A stretch of 64,000 bases of DNA from Deltaproteobacteria bacterium. Lineage in GTDB: Bacteria; SZUA-79; Acidulodesulfobacterales; Acidulodesulfobacteraceae. The notes beneath the pieces were generated by a model. That model had not been told where the DNA came from. It made no database searches and saw nothing but the letters and a program-made list of their open reading frames with translations. This document shows, piece by piece, positions 38,598-48,480 of the stretch (the first letter of the stretch is position 1; the number at the start of each line of letters is the position of its first letter). The position numbers and the translations under genes are program-made. The stretch covers positions 225,483-289,482 of the forward strand of contig JAMDCP010000002.1 in the NCBI GenBank assembly GCA_023489335.1, read 5' to 3'.

Positions 38598-40973
38598 ATG
38601 GAAGCCGATAAAAAATTATTTGACGACATAAAAAAAATAGTATATTTTTTAAAGAACCTTCTTGCCTATTTATTTAAAAATAAGATTAAAGTTTTGAAAT
38701 GGCTGGCTGTTATTTTAGTTATTTTTTTATTGTACGGAATATACAAGATTATCGCTCATCGTAAAGTAGAGATAAGACCAGTAGTAATTCATAAATCACT
38801 GCTTATTAAAAAATCTGGCTATTATAAATTAGGATTTAATGCAGGTATCAAAAACAGATACTTTTATAAAAGACGTGTCATTGCAAAATTATCATTTAAA
38901 AGAGGTAAAAATAGGTTAGTCTCACCCTCCTTAAGGGCAATCTTAGCAACTTATAGGGGGGAAATTTTACCAAACGCGAACAACCTGCGAGAATTTCACA
39001 AATCGCCATACCATCATTTAATTTTTAGGGTTAAAATTAGGAACTTTAAAACCGACAAGGTTCCATTTTTTCTTTTTTGTGTTAGTTTTAACAATAAGGA
39101 TAAAGCCGATAAGATTCTTTACACCCCCATTAATATTCCGAACAATGTTGTTATAAGAAATCATATTGTGTTAGCTGATGTTAGAGAAAATGGTCGAATC
39201 AAACTAATCACATCGCCGTTTGTAAAAAGGCCCCATATTTTTATTAATAAATTCGTATATTTTTATTCTCAATTCAGAAAAATAGGCAATGTTCATAATA
39301 TAATCGCATCTTTTAAATATAAATATAAAAATGCGTATTATACCACAACCGGCATTCCTTTATATAACGGAGAGCTTATAAATATTTACAAAATTTTAAA
39401 GAACAAAAAAAATAAGGGCAAACGTCTTTTTCTTACAAAAATAATTATTTCATATAAGGGGGAAAAGGGCAATCTTCAGTTTATTTCGAATGAGCTGGTT
39501 GAACCTGATATCCGCTCTTTTATCAATAGGGTTTTTAAGGGATTTATTTATAAGAGATATTTTAAAGCCTTTATGGAAACAAAAATCTTTAAAAGATATC
39601 TTAAAAAAGAAATTTATAAGAATAAAACAAAAGGTAAGAAAAAATTTATTAATAATACATTAAAGAAAATAGTTATATTGGACTATACCACAAAAATAAA
39701 ACATATTTCAAAGATACATAATAAAATCGTAAGGTCTTTTTACAGTTTTATATATAGAAAATATAGGACGAATAGAAGCGTTAAAACGTATTATAAAAAT
39801 ATTTTGATTCCCATTAACTCTTCCGCTGTAAGTTTAAGAATTATATCAGGGGATTTTTCTCAAAACAAAAAAGAAGGCATAGTTTCAGTAAATTTTAAAA
39901 AATTAAAATTATATAGGTATTGGACGCGCGATAAATATATTTTAAAAAGGATTTTAAACGCAGCGCCTCCAAATGTTAAAACAATTATTATACGCGGTTC
40001 TAACTCCGATTACTGGCATGGAAAAAACTATTACAGGCATTATCCTTTATTAATAAGATTAAGGGCTTTTGTTTTTAATGATAAATCATATTTGACGAAT
40101 TCTTATTTTTATTACAGAGGTTTGCCATATTCTTATCCTGATTTTTTAATGAAGGGTGCTAAGAATTCAAGTTATGATAACAAATTAAAAGTTATAAACA
40201 AATATACATCCTTAGGGGCTTATAATTTTTTCAAGAATTTGAATGTTATTAATAAAAACTATAAAATTATAAATATTAAAGAGAAAGAGAAAAAGAAAAA
40301 GTTTGCATTAGTAAATAAAAAAATAATTTTACCTTTTCCATTGCGAAATTATATAAATAAAATTATATTATTAAAATTTAATAGTTTAAATATACAAAAT
40401 ATATCTTATGGGCTAATTCAACTTTATTCAATTCAACTTTATTCAAATCAAAAAATAAGAAAACTTAAAAAATTTATTAAATTAAAATGCTATATAATTA
40501 ATTATCATAAAACTATACAAATTAGCTTGCCAACGAGGATAATTAATATTAACGGCGGTAATTTTATTTTAATGGATTTGTCCAATAAAAAGCTAAATAA
40601 TATAAAAGAAATAAAACTTAAATTTATGCCAAAAAAAATCAGCCGATTGGATTTATATGAATTTAAAAGGTTTCATTTTGATGTTGGTAGCGAAATAACT
40701 TTTATTAATTTTGCAAAATCTAAAAAAACATTATTAGATTATGTATTAAACACTCCAATATTAGAAGTGGCTGATAATTTTAATTCACTTAAAAGCCTTA
40801 TAACATTAAAAAAAATCGCAAATAAAAATCATTTAGATAAACTTTTTTTAAAAGGGAATAAATGGCTCTATAAGAACTTATATCTAAAACAAGGGGTATA
40901 CACCGTTAATCCCTTAAATAATTCTATTTTAAAAATAAATAGTGTTTCAGTGGAAAGCCTAAATGAAAAATAA
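38598..40973 (+). CDS. Unrecognised 791-residue basic protein with one N-terminal membrane helix
   Basis: No family is recognised. A cytoplasmic head of about 30 residues is followed by one membrane helix at about 35-55 (WLAVILVIFLLYGIY), so about 735 residues should be periplasmic. Composition is extreme: very rich in Lys, Ile, Asn, Tyr and Phe, and poor in Cys and Trp. A tract around residues 350-400 is especially basic (KNKTKGKKKF). It could be a glycan-binding or assembly protein for the polysaccharide made here. It overlaps the next gene by 11 bases, so it is translated as part of the operon. No repeat structure noticed. Confidence 0.6.
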   Translation: MEADKKLFDDIKKIVYFLKNLLAYLFKNKIKVLKWLAVILVIFLLYGIYKIIAHRKVEIRPVVIHKSLLIKKSGYYKLGFNAGIKNRYFYKRRVIAKLSFKRGKNRLVSPSLRAILATYRGEILPNANNLREFHKSPYHHLIFRVKIRNFKTDKVPFFLFCVSFNNKDKADKILYTPINIPNNVVIRNHIVLADVRENGRIKLITSPFVKRPHIFINKFVYFYSQFRKIGNVHNIIASFKYKYKNAYYTTTGIPLYNGELINIYKILKNKKNKGKRLFLTKIIISYKGEKGNLQFISNELVEPDIRSFINRVFKGFIYKRYFKAFMETKIFKRYLKKEIYKNKTKGKKKFINNTLKKIVILDYTTKIKHISKIHNKIVRSFYSFIYRKYRTNRSVKTYYKNILIPINSSAVSLRIISGDFSQNKKEGIVSVNFKKLKLYRYWTRDKYILKRILNAAPPNVKTIIIRGSNSDYWHGKNYYRHYPLLIRLRAFVFNDKSYLTNSYFYYRGLPYSYPDFLMKGAKNSSYDNKLKVINKYTSLGAYNFFKNLNVINKNYKIINIKEKEKKKKFALVNKKIILPFPLRNYINKIILLKFNSLNIQNISYGLIQLYSIQLYSNQKIRKLKKFIKLKCYIINYHKTIQISLPTRIININGGNFILMDLSNKKLNNIKEIKLKFMPKKISRLDLYEFKRFHFDVGSEITFINFAKSKKTLLDYVLNTPILEVADNFNSLKSLITLKKIANKNHLDKLFLKGNKWLYKNLYLKQGVYTVNPLNNSILKINSVSVESLNEK

Positions 40974-41355
40974 CATTATTTTTTTGTTAATAAATTTAAT
41001 AGGACTTGGATTTGTTATTGATTTAATCGTGCGCATATCAAATGGTTATGTGGGGTTTGGTTTTCAGTGGCTTGGAATTATTATAGTAGCACTATATTCT
41101 TTATGGGTGAGATATTATTTGAGGGAAAACACGTTAAATAAAATAAAATTTTTTAAAGAAGGCGGGGTATCGAGACCATACGCGTCGGCTGCGATGTTTT
41201 TTTTGTTCGTTGCAATGATATTCGACTTATCCGGCAGTGAAAGGGTTGCCAATGGTTTTGCGATTATTACCTTCTATTTTTTAATTGAAACGGTGGTTGT
41301 AGAGATGATAAACTTAAAGAAAAAAGAAGGCGTAAAAATGAAGGGGGACAATTAA
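40963..41355 (+). CDS. Small four-helix membrane protein
   Basis: 130 residues with four hydrophobic segments (IIFLLINLIGLGFVIDLI near the start, then a pair around 40-60, 80-95 and 100-115), and a basic C-terminus. It begins inside the end of the 791-residue gene (11-base overlap) and stops just before the DUF2079-type gene. No family recognised; small membrane proteins of this size are common in EPS loci. Function unknown. Confidence 0.6.
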   Translation: MKNNIIFLLINLIGLGFVIDLIVRISNGYVGFGFQWLGIIIVALYSLWVRYYLRENTLNKIKFFKEGGVSRPYASAAMFFLFVAMIFDLSGSERVANGFAIITFYFLIETVVVEMINLKKKEGVKMKGDN

Positions 41356-41358
41356 GTT

Positions 41359-42894
41359 TTGTCGGCAACCAATCGGAGCAGCAAATTTACCGGACTAAAA
41401 GAAATATTCGCAAAAAATCACGTTCCTTTAATATTCTGCATTTTATACACCGTAATATTTTCTACCGCCACGATTTTAAGATACGATACTTTCAATGCGT
41501 CCATAATGGACCTTGGGGCGGAGATTCATTCGTTATGGCTAATTTCAAAAGGGTATTTTCATTTTTTTGATTTAAATAATACCCTTTTATTGGCCAGTTA
41601 TTTTGAAATTCTTTATATACCTCTCGGTTTTATTTATAAAATTATCCCCCATGTTTCGTTTTTTCTTGTTCTCCAATCCTTTATAATAGCTCTAAGCGCT
41701 TTCCCTTTTTATTATATAAGCAAAGAAATTATCGGTGAAAAATGGGGGTTTATCGGTCCGTTGTTGATTCTTTTAAATCCGCAAATTCATACGGGCAATA
41801 TGGACGACTTCCATATTTCCGTTTTTTATGTTACGTTCGTAAGCTTCGCCTTATATTTTGCTTTAAAAAGGAAGACATTTTATTTGTACCTATTTTCTTT
41901 TCTTGTTTTAATTACTAAGGCGGATTCTTTTTTGTATGTTACTTCTATTGCAGTATTTATGCTGTTAACCGGCTATAAAAAACGGCATATAGCGATATTA
42001 ACGGCCGCAGCATGGATTTACGGACTTTTTACCATATTTTATATTTTGCCGCATCTTCAGGGTAATTTTACCGGGAGGTGGGGAGCGGGAACAGGCCATC
42101 CTGTTTATCTTATTCTTACGGAAGGTATAAAAGATTTGAAAACCGGAAATATAACCGGTTTTATATTCAGTATTATTAATCCTGTAATTAAAAATATAAA
42201 GTATAATTTCCGCTATTTGCTATATCTGTTTGCCGCTTTAGGCTTTATGCCCTTGTTTTCAAAAAAATATATAGTTATTACATTAATACCCTTGTTAGTA
42301 TGTTGGTTAGTAAACTTTTATCCGGAGCATTTTTATTATTACGAACCGTTTTTAATTCTGCAATATTCGTATTTTGTCGTTCCGTTTTTTGTTCTTGCTT
42401 CGATTTACGGCCTGAAAAATACCGTTAATTTTATAGATAAAACTGATTTTAAAGCTGTAAAAAGATACTTCACCCTAAGTTTTACGGCTTTGATATTAGC
42501 CGTATCGGTCGCAATCCAAAACTATTCGTCGATTGCAAATTTCGGCCTGTTTAATGTTTTTAATTTCGAAAATTATAAATATAAGAAAAATATGCATCCA
42601 AAGGCTCTTAAAAAAGCTTTTAGCGGAATAAAGCCGGAATACTCGGTTTCCGCTTCAAATTTTATCGGTTCGCATCTTTATAAACATTATGTATTTAACG
42701 AGTTTCCTGTCGGCGCTAAATCGGCCGACTATGTTGTTTTTTCTACCTGCTATTTCATTCCTTATAATAAAAAAAGAGACCAAAGGTTATTAGAAAAATT
42801 TAATTACCTTAAAAATTCGGGGCGGTATATTACCGTTTATCAAAAAGGGTGCAATACCATCCTGAAACTTAAAAAATATGACCTTAAAAGATAA
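41359..42894 (+). CDS. DUF2079-type polytopic membrane protein
   Basis: 511 residues with about nine to ten membrane helices. The short stretch NASIMDLGAEIHSLWLISKG after the first helix resembles the DLG-containing first loop of DUF2079 proteins, relatives of GT-C transferases. Helices are followed by a short soluble end. The start TTG 41359 is supported by AAGGGGG about ten bases upstream. Base composition returns here to that of the flanking chromosome. Its 3' end overlaps the GT4 gene by 17 bases. Substrate unknown. Confidence 0.65.
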   Translation: MSATNRSSKFTGLKEIFAKNHVPLIFCILYTVIFSTATILRYDTFNASIMDLGAEIHSLWLISKGYFHFFDLNNTLLLASYFEILYIPLGFIYKIIPHVSFFLVLQSFIIALSAFPFYYISKEIIGEKWGFIGPLLILLNPQIHTGNMDDFHISVFYVTFVSFALYFALKRKTFYLYLFSFLVLITKADSFLYVTSIAVFMLLTGYKKRHIAILTAAAWIYGLFTIFYILPHLQGNFTGRWGAGTGHPVYLILTEGIKDLKTGNITGFIFSIINPVIKNIKYNFRYLLYLFAALGFMPLFSKKYIVITLIPLLVCWLVNFYPEHFYYYEPFLILQYSYFVVPFFVLASIYGLKNTVNFIDKTDFKAVKRYFTLSFTALILAVSVAIQNYSSIANFGLFNVFNFENYKYKKNMHPKALKKAFSGIKPEYSVSASNFIGSHLYKHYVFNEFPVGAKSADYVVFSTCYFIPYNKKRDQRLLEKFNYLKNSGRYITVYQKGCNTILKLKKYDLKR

Positions 42895-44182
42895 AATTAA
42901 AATTGAATTCTATAAATTATCAGAGCGTATTTTGCCGGTTTATTCCAAAAGGAAATATATTGTAAAGGAGATTCTGCTCAAAAGAAATTTTAAAGCCATA
43001 CCCAATATTTTTACCAGTGAAAGCGCAAAACCGAAAAAATACATATCCAATATTGTTCGTACGGAAGGCAAAAAAACTATTCTTATTATAGACCATAAGA
43101 TTCCCGAATACGACAAAGACGCCGGTTCAAACACTATTCTCGGCTATATAAAAATAATGGCGGAATCTGGACTTAATATTTTGTTCATATCAGACGACCG
43201 CAAGATTACTGAGCCTTATTGCAAGGCCTTAAAGGATATAGGGGTAAATGTTTTTTACGGACCGTTTAATTTTAAGAGATGGATAAAAAAAAACGGTGGC
43301 AAAATCGATTATGTTTTACTGTCGAGACCGTACACCGCCTTAAGGCATATAGATAATATAGGGAGATTTTCCGGCGCGAAATTATATTATTATACCCACG
43401 ACTTACATTTTCTCAGGGAATTAAGAAAATTTAATATATCCAGAAACAAAAAGGATTATAATAATTTTAAAAAGTTTAAAGCTATCGAATATTATATTTT
43501 TGAAAAATCCGATATTGTCCTTACTCCAAGCGTTCAGGAAAAAGAGTATTTAGATGAAGATTTTAAAAATATCGTAGTTTTTCCGCCTTATTATTACGAT
43601 TCATTTTTAGATAAAAACAGAATTAGCGGTTCTTTTAAAAAAAGAACTGACATCATGTTTCTGGGAAATTTTGACCATAAGCCGAATGTGGATGCCGTTT
43701 TGTGGTTTAGCGAAAAAATATTTCCGGTTATTAAAGAAAAAATACCGTCCATTAAACTTTATGTAATAGGGGCTAATCCTACCGATGCCGTTATAAAATT
43801 GTCGGAAAATGAAGATATTGCGGTAACGGGATATGTTAACGACCTGACGGAATATTTTGAAAAGGCAAGGGTCTTTATTGCGCCGTTAAGATACGGCGCT
43901 GGTATTAAGGGAAAAATAATTACGGCGCTGTATTACGGCATTCCCGTCGTAAGCACTTCTGTGGGGATGGAGGGCATAGGGCTTATAAACTTTGAGAATA
44001 TCTTAATAGCCGATGAACCGGAAAGTTTTGCGGATTATGTATCTTTAGCTTATTCCGATGAAAAATTATGGTCAAGTCTATCATATAATTCGATGAATTT
44101 TGTCGAAAACAATTATAATAAAGATATCCTGAAAAATGAATTTGAAAAATTATTTAAAATTAATGAAAAAATGAACGGATAA
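42878..44182 (+). CDS. GT4-like glycosyltransferase
   Basis: 434 residues with a GT-B layout. The N-terminal half has KKTILIIDHKIPEYDKDAGS, typical of group 1 transferases. The C-terminal half has MFLGNFDHKPNVDAVLWFSE, LYVIGANPTD, VTGYVNDLTEYFEKARVFIA and PLRYGAGIKGKIITALYYGI, followed by PVVSTSVGMEG. It is preceded by a 17-base overlap with the DUF2079-type gene. Probably transfers a nucleotide-activated sugar in the cytoplasm; the sugar is not readable. Confidence 0.83.
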   Translation: MTLKDKIKIEFYKLSERILPVYSKRKYIVKEILLKRNFKAIPNIFTSESAKPKKYISNIVRTEGKKTILIIDHKIPEYDKDAGSNTILGYIKIMAESGLNILFISDDRKITEPYCKALKDIGVNVFYGPFNFKRWIKKNGGKIDYVLLSRPYTALRHIDNIGRFSGAKLYYYTHDLHFLRELRKFNISRNKKDYNNFKKFKAIEYYIFEKSDIVLTPSVQEKEYLDEDFKNIVVFPPYYYDSFLDKNRISGSFKKRTDIMFLGNFDHKPNVDAVLWFSEKIFPVIKEKIPSIKLYVIGANPTDAVIKLSENEDIAVTGYVNDLTEYFEKARVFIAPLRYGAGIKGKIITALYYGIPVVSTSVGMEGIGLINFENILIADEPESFADYVSLAYSDEKLWSSLSYNSMNFVENNYNKDILKNEFEKLFKINEKMNG

Positions 44183-44192
44183 TAGAATATAA

Positions 44193-45197
44193 ATGAAAGA
44201 AACCTATAAAAATTACAATGGCTGCCCAAGGGTATATATAATTATAGTAAATTATAAAGGGTATAACGATACGATCGAATGCCTTGAAAGTATTATCGAA
44301 AATAGATACGAAAATTACAGGATAATAGTTGTTGACAATTATTCTGAAAATGATTCTTTAAAATTTATTGAATCATGGGCGGATAGCAAAAAAGAAGCCT
44401 TAAATCACATATCTTTTAACGAGAGCATAATTAATTCGGAAAAGGTAACCGCCGCCGAAGATGTCCGGTTAATACTATTGCAGGCTAACGGCAACAGGGG
44501 ATTTGCGGCGGGAAATAACATAGGCATAAAATATGCTTTATTGGAAAACGATTTCGAGTATATCTGGCTTTTGAATAATGACACGGTTATAGAAAAAGAT
44601 TCTTTGGCAAAGCTGGCCAAGAAGGCTCAAGGCGATAAAAATAACGGGCTTAATACTGGCATCACAGGCTCAAAACTTCTGTTTTACGATAATAGGGATA
44701 TAATCCAGGGTGTCGGCGGAAAGTATAATAAATGGATAGGAAGTTCTAAACACATAGGGGGATTTGAAAAAGACGCTGGACAATATGACGATGATAAAGT
44801 AAAAGGCAAGATAAATTATATAATAGGCGCATCTATGTTTATCAGTAAAAAATTTATAGAAGATGTAGGGTTAATGTGCGAAGACTATTTTGTTTATTTT
44901 GAAGATTTGGATTGGGCCGCAAGGGGAGAAAGAAAAGGATGGAATATTGGATATTGCTGGGAAAGCAGGATTTACCATAAATTTGGAGCGACGATAGGTT
45001 CAAGCGAAAATAAAAAGGAAAAAAGCGAAATTTCAGACTATTATGCGCTCAAGAATAGAATTTTATTTACTAAAAAATTTTATCCATATTGTCTGTTTAC
45101 AGTTTATGCCGGATTTATAGCGGTGATATTCAATAGAATTGTAAGAAGGCAGTTTAAAAGGCTTAAAATGGTTTTTTCAATTTTAAAATCAACTTAA
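44193..45197 (+). CDS. GT2 glycosyltransferase (WbbL/rhamnosyltransferase-like)
   Basis: 334 residues. RVYIIIVNYKGYNDTIECL, IIVVDNYSENDS, QANGNRGFAAGNNIGIKYAL and IWLLNNDTVIEKDSL are typical of the WbbL-type GT2 family. VYFEDLDWAARGERKGWNIG is the acceptor-side motif. One hydrophobic stretch near the C-terminus may anchor it. It follows the GT4 gene after 11 bases. Donor is unknown; rhamnose is usual for the family, but no dTDP-rhamnose genes are in the window. Confidence 0.84.
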   Translation: MKETYKNYNGCPRVYIIIVNYKGYNDTIECLESIIENRYENYRIIVVDNYSENDSLKFIESWADSKKEALNHISFNESIINSEKVTAAEDVRLILLQANGNRGFAAGNNIGIKYALLENDFEYIWLLNNDTVIEKDSLAKLAKKAQGDKNNGLNTGITGSKLLFYDNRDIIQGVGGKYNKWIGSSKHIGGFEKDAGQYDDDKVKGKINYIIGASMFISKKFIEDVGLMCEDYFVYFEDLDWAARGERKGWNIGYCWESRIYHKFGATIGSSENKKEKSEISDYYALKNRILFTKKFYPYCLFTVYAGFIAVIFNRIVRRQFKRLKMVFSILKST

Positions 45198-45232
45198 TTT
45201 TTAATTAAATATTAAATTTGTTAAATTAATTA

Positions 45233-46450
45233 ATGTCTAAAAAATCTTTGCTCATAGATATACAGAAATGGACCGAAGAACCAAATTGGGGCATACCGGT
45301 CTTTATTTATAATCTGATAAAAAATTTTATTGCCTTAAACAAAGATGAATATTTTGATTTTTATTTCCTTCAGGATAATATAAGAAAAAAGCCTGCATAC
45401 GGCTTGGCGAATCAGAATATAAATAAATACAAGGAAATCTTGAAATATTATATAGAGAAGTTCGGAGTCATGAGGAGCGCCGCCGATTATATTTATAGTA
45501 GTTTTAAAAAGGCAAGACTTAACGGTATTTATAAGGAAGAATTAAGAAGAGGGAAAGCAAGGTTCGATGTTATATATATACCCAATGTGGGATATTATTT
45601 TCCGCCCTTTAAGGCGGAAAAGACAGTGTCCACGGTTCATGATATTGCCGGCATGGATACAACCAAAAATATCGACCAAAAAATCAAAAATTACCTTCCT
45701 TTTTCGGAAAAAAAACGCGTTGAATCCGAATCGCTAAAAAACATAAAAAAATCCGATATTATAACGACAGTTTCGAATTACACAAAATCAAGGATTGTCG
45801 AATTGATAGGCATTGACGAAAATAAAGTTAAGATAATCCCGTGCGGCGTGGATATCGATATATTTAAACCTGTTAAGGATAAAGGCGCGATAAAGGCTTA
45901 TTTAAACGATAAGTATGGCATTAATAGGCCTTTTATATTATACGTAGGCGCCGTTCAACCTAGAAAAAATGTCAAAGGATTGCTCGATGCCTATTTTTTA
46001 TCGGATAAATTAAGAAAAGAATTAGACCTTGTAATAGTGGCGGGGCAGATATGGAAAAGTAAGGAGGAACTTAAAGCGATATATAAATCCCGTTATTGCA
46101 AAAATATTCATTTAATCAGGAATGCGCGTGCCGAAGAACTGCCGTTGTTTTATAATGCGGCTGAGATATTCGCGTATCCGTCTTTTTATGAAGGATTTGG
46201 AATACCGTTGTTAGAAGCGTTTGCATGCGGAACCCCCGTTGCGGCATCCGACATAACCTCTTTGCCGGAGGTCGGTGGCGAGGCCGCGGTATATTTTAAC
46301 CCTTATGATACAGGCAATATTTTGCAGGCCTTAGAAAACCTTGCATTTGACGGAGGATTGAAAGTGGAGTTAGTTGAAAAAGGATTTGATAGGGCAAAAG
46401 AATTTACATGGGAAAATGCCGCAAAAAAACTATATAATATTCTTATATAA
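45233..46450 (+). CDS. GT4 glycosyltransferase
   Basis: 405 residues, GT-B fold. The N-terminal domain includes STVHDIAGMDTTKN and SDIITTVSNYTKSRIVE. The C-terminal domain has ILYVGAVQPRKNVKGLLDAY, ELPLFYNAAEIFAYPSFYEG and FGIPLLEAFACGTPVAASDI, the EX7E donor-binding motif of GT4. Full length and intact. Mannosyl- or glucosyltransferase activity is common in this subgroup but not shown here. It is followed by a flippase gene after 66 bases. Confidence 0.87.
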   Translation: MSKKSLLIDIQKWTEEPNWGIPVFIYNLIKNFIALNKDEYFDFYFLQDNIRKKPAYGLANQNINKYKEILKYYIEKFGVMRSAADYIYSSFKKARLNGIYKEELRRGKARFDVIYIPNVGYYFPPFKAEKTVSTVHDIAGMDTTKNIDQKIKNYLPFSEKKRVESESLKNIKKSDIITTVSNYTKSRIVELIGIDENKVKIIPCGVDIDIFKPVKDKGAIKAYLNDKYGINRPFILYVGAVQPRKNVKGLLDAYFLSDKLRKELDLVIVAGQIWKSKEELKAIYKSRYCKNIHLIRNARAEELPLFYNAAEIFAYPSFYEGFGIPLLEAFACGTPVAASDITSLPEVGGEAAVYFNPYDTGNILQALENLAFDGGLKVELVEKGFDRAKEFTWENAAKKLYNILI

Positions 46451-46516
46451 TTATAATTACTTATATGATTGTATATTAAAATTAATTAAAGGTTTGTAAA
46501 AATAACTTTTCGTTAA

Positions 46517-47950
46517 ATGCCTTCCAATAAACAGAGATTTATTAAAAATTTAAGCCTGCTTTACATATCCACTTTTATTTCCGGTATTTTTGCGCTTATA
46601 ATTAATATCGTTTTAATAAAAAGGCTCGGTTCTTCAGTGTACGGAGAATATGCTTTTTCCCTGACTTTTCTCGGATATTTTGCGCTTATTGCGGATTCCG
46701 GTTTATCGGCATACGGGGAAACTGCGGTTTCTAAGGATAAGGCTAACGCGGATAAGATTATAGGAGGCATCTTTTCGTTTAATATCGTTATGGCGTTATT
46801 TTCAATAGCTTTAATGATTATGATAGCTTTTTTATTTAAATTTGGGCAAATTCAAAGAAATATGCTGATATTAATATCGATTGCCCTGATTATAAATACT
46901 TTCGGTTTTAATTGGGCGGTAAAGGCATTAGAGAAGAACCAGATTTTATCTTTATCGGTATTAATAGGAAAGCTGGCCTACTTTGCGGGCGTTTTTCTTT
47001 TTGTATTAAATAAAAACTACTATATGATAGCTGTGCTGTCTTTTTTAATCGGGCTATTTTTAACAGCTTTTATTCAAGCCGGATACATAAATAGAATTAA
47101 AGGGATTTTTAAATTCAACTTTAGTATAAATAACTTTAAATATCTCATTTTAAACGGTATTCCGTTCGGTATAGTTTCCGGCCTTATCATTCTTTATACC
47201 GGTTTCCCGGTTCTATTTTTGAAAATATTTACAAATAGCAGCAGTATCGGCTTTTATTATATAACCAACAGGCTTATCGTTTTTATTTTTATATTATTCA
47301 ATTTAATGACGGGAGCCTTTATTCCGATAATTTCGGAGGCTATACAAAAAAACGATAAAGAAAGACAATCTTCCATAATAAGCGAACTTATAAGGTTTGC
47401 TTACACATTTTCGATACCTATTTGTTTCGGTGGGTTCGTCGTAAGCAGGTTATTGATTTTGAGGCTTTTTGGGAATGGATTTAGTGTCAGCATAGAGCTT
47501 ATAAAGATTATGGTATGGTCAATATTTCTCGTTTCGGTATCTTCGGTATTTTTTGGTTTTTTGACGGCTTTAAACGACAGGAAAGGCCTGATATTGTCGG
47601 CCTTTTTTACGACTGCCTCCGGGCTGGCGGTTTCCTTTTTGCTTATTAAAGAATACGGGGTTTACGGCGGAGCGTTATCGAGCCTTATAATCGAAATTGT
47701 AATGTCTATAGGTTTGACCGCTTTCGCTTTGAAACATATAAGGATTTCTTTCGGCATTATTAATTTCTTAAAGGTATTGGCCGCCTCCGCAGCAATGGCA
47801 TTCATAGTCGGTCTTATTAAAACGGTATTTCCTGATTTAATTTTATGCGTTGCCGCCGGAATCATCATATATGCCGGTTTGTCGCTTGCGTTAAAAACGA
47901 TAAGCGCAAAGGATATTTTAGAAATTAAAGGGGTTTTATCGAAAAAATAA
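46517..47950 (+). CDS. Second flippase (Wzx/MATE-like) protein
   Basis: 477 residues with about fourteen predicted helices. LSLLYISTFISGIFALIINI followed by RLGSSVYGEYAFSLTFLGYF is the classical Wzx-type beginning. It would flip lipid-linked oligosaccharide units to the periplasm. It is more hydrophobic and longer than the flippase at 22111-23466. No wzy-type polymerase is confidently recognised. It is the last gene of the polysaccharide locus; after it the toxin-antitoxin remnants start within 20 bases, suggesting a recombination join here. Confidence 0.83.
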   Translation: MPSNKQRFIKNLSLLYISTFISGIFALIINIVLIKRLGSSVYGEYAFSLTFLGYFALIADSGLSAYGETAVSKDKANADKIIGGIFSFNIVMALFSIALMIMIAFLFKFGQIQRNMLILISIALIINTFGFNWAVKALEKNQILSLSVLIGKLAYFAGVFLFVLNKNYYMIAVLSFLIGLFLTAFIQAGYINRIKGIFKFNFSINNFKYLILNGIPFGIVSGLIILYTGFPVLFLKIFTNSSSIGFYYITNRLIVFIFILFNLMTGAFIPIISEAIQKNDKERQSSIISELIRFAYTFSIPICFGGFVVSRLLILRLFGNGFSVSIELIKIMVWSIFLVSVSSVFFGFLTALNDRKGLILSAFFTTASGLAVSFLLIKEYGVYGGALSSLIIEIVMSIGLTAFALKHIRISFGIINFLKVLAASAAMAFIVGLIKTVFPDLILCVAAGIIIYAGLSLALKTISAKDILEIKGVLSKK

Positions 47951-47968
47951 AGCCGGATTTAACGCAGG

Positions 47969-48103
47969 ATGAATAATAAACGATGTCAAGGCGTATTCAA
48001 ATGTATTAAACATGAATATACAATAAATGACCAATATAGAATTATTTTTAAGTTTAAGGATAAAAATGCACATAATGTTGAAATAATTGACTATCACAAA
48101 TAA
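47969..48103 (+). pseudogene. HigB toxin, C-terminal fragment
   Basis: 44 codons from ATG 47969, a length too short for the whole toxin (about 92 residues). The end reads INDQYRIIFKFKDKNA and EIIDYHK, the last two strands of HigB/RelE-type RNases (compare INDQWRICFEW and VEIVDYH in the family). The N-terminal half is gone and the fragment starts 18 bases after the flippase stop, so the break is at the edge of the polysaccharide locus. It lies in the usual place upstream of higA, 19 bases before the HigA ATG. Confidence 0.78.
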
Positions 48104-48122
48104 ACTTAACGAGGCAATAATA

Positions 48123-48401
48123 ATGAATATAACAAAAATTGAAAGAAAATTGGCGCATCCCGGCGAAGTATTAAGGGAAGAATTTTTAAAACCGATGAAT
48201 ATATCCCAATCTGAATTAGCCAAAAGAATTAGGGTAAGTTTCAGGGCTGTCAATGAAATAGTTAATGAAAAAAGGAACATCTCTCCCGAGATGGCATTAA
48301 GACTATCAAAATATTTTAAGACATCACCCGAGTTCTGGCTGAACTTGCAAATAGGTTATGACCTCTATAAGGCAAAGTTAAAGCTATGGACCGCCGCATA
48401 A
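48123..48401 (+). CDS. higA: HigA-type antitoxin (XRE helix-turn-helix)
   Basis: 92 residues from ATG 48123, chosen because CGAGGCAA lies about nine bases upstream; an in-frame TTG at 48087 would add 12 residues overlapping the HigB tail. The line LAHPGEVLREEFLKPMNISQ is the HigA hallmark. The helix-turn-helix follows (SELAKRIRVSFRAVNEIVNE) and the end is FWLNLQIGYDLYKAKLKLW. It normally binds HigB and represses the operon. Here HigB is truncated, so HigA is an orphan. A copy of its last eight codons lies at 49656. Confidence 0.88.
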   Translation: MNITKIERKLAHPGEVLREEFLKPMNISQSELAKRIRVSFRAVNEIVNEKRNISPEMALRLSKYFKTSPEFWLNLQIGYDLYKAKLKLWTAA

Positions 48402-48480
48402 AAAATTGTAAACAAAAAAATAGATCTACCCAAAAATCTATAAAATCACATTGACATTGGTAAAAAAATGGTAATTAAAA

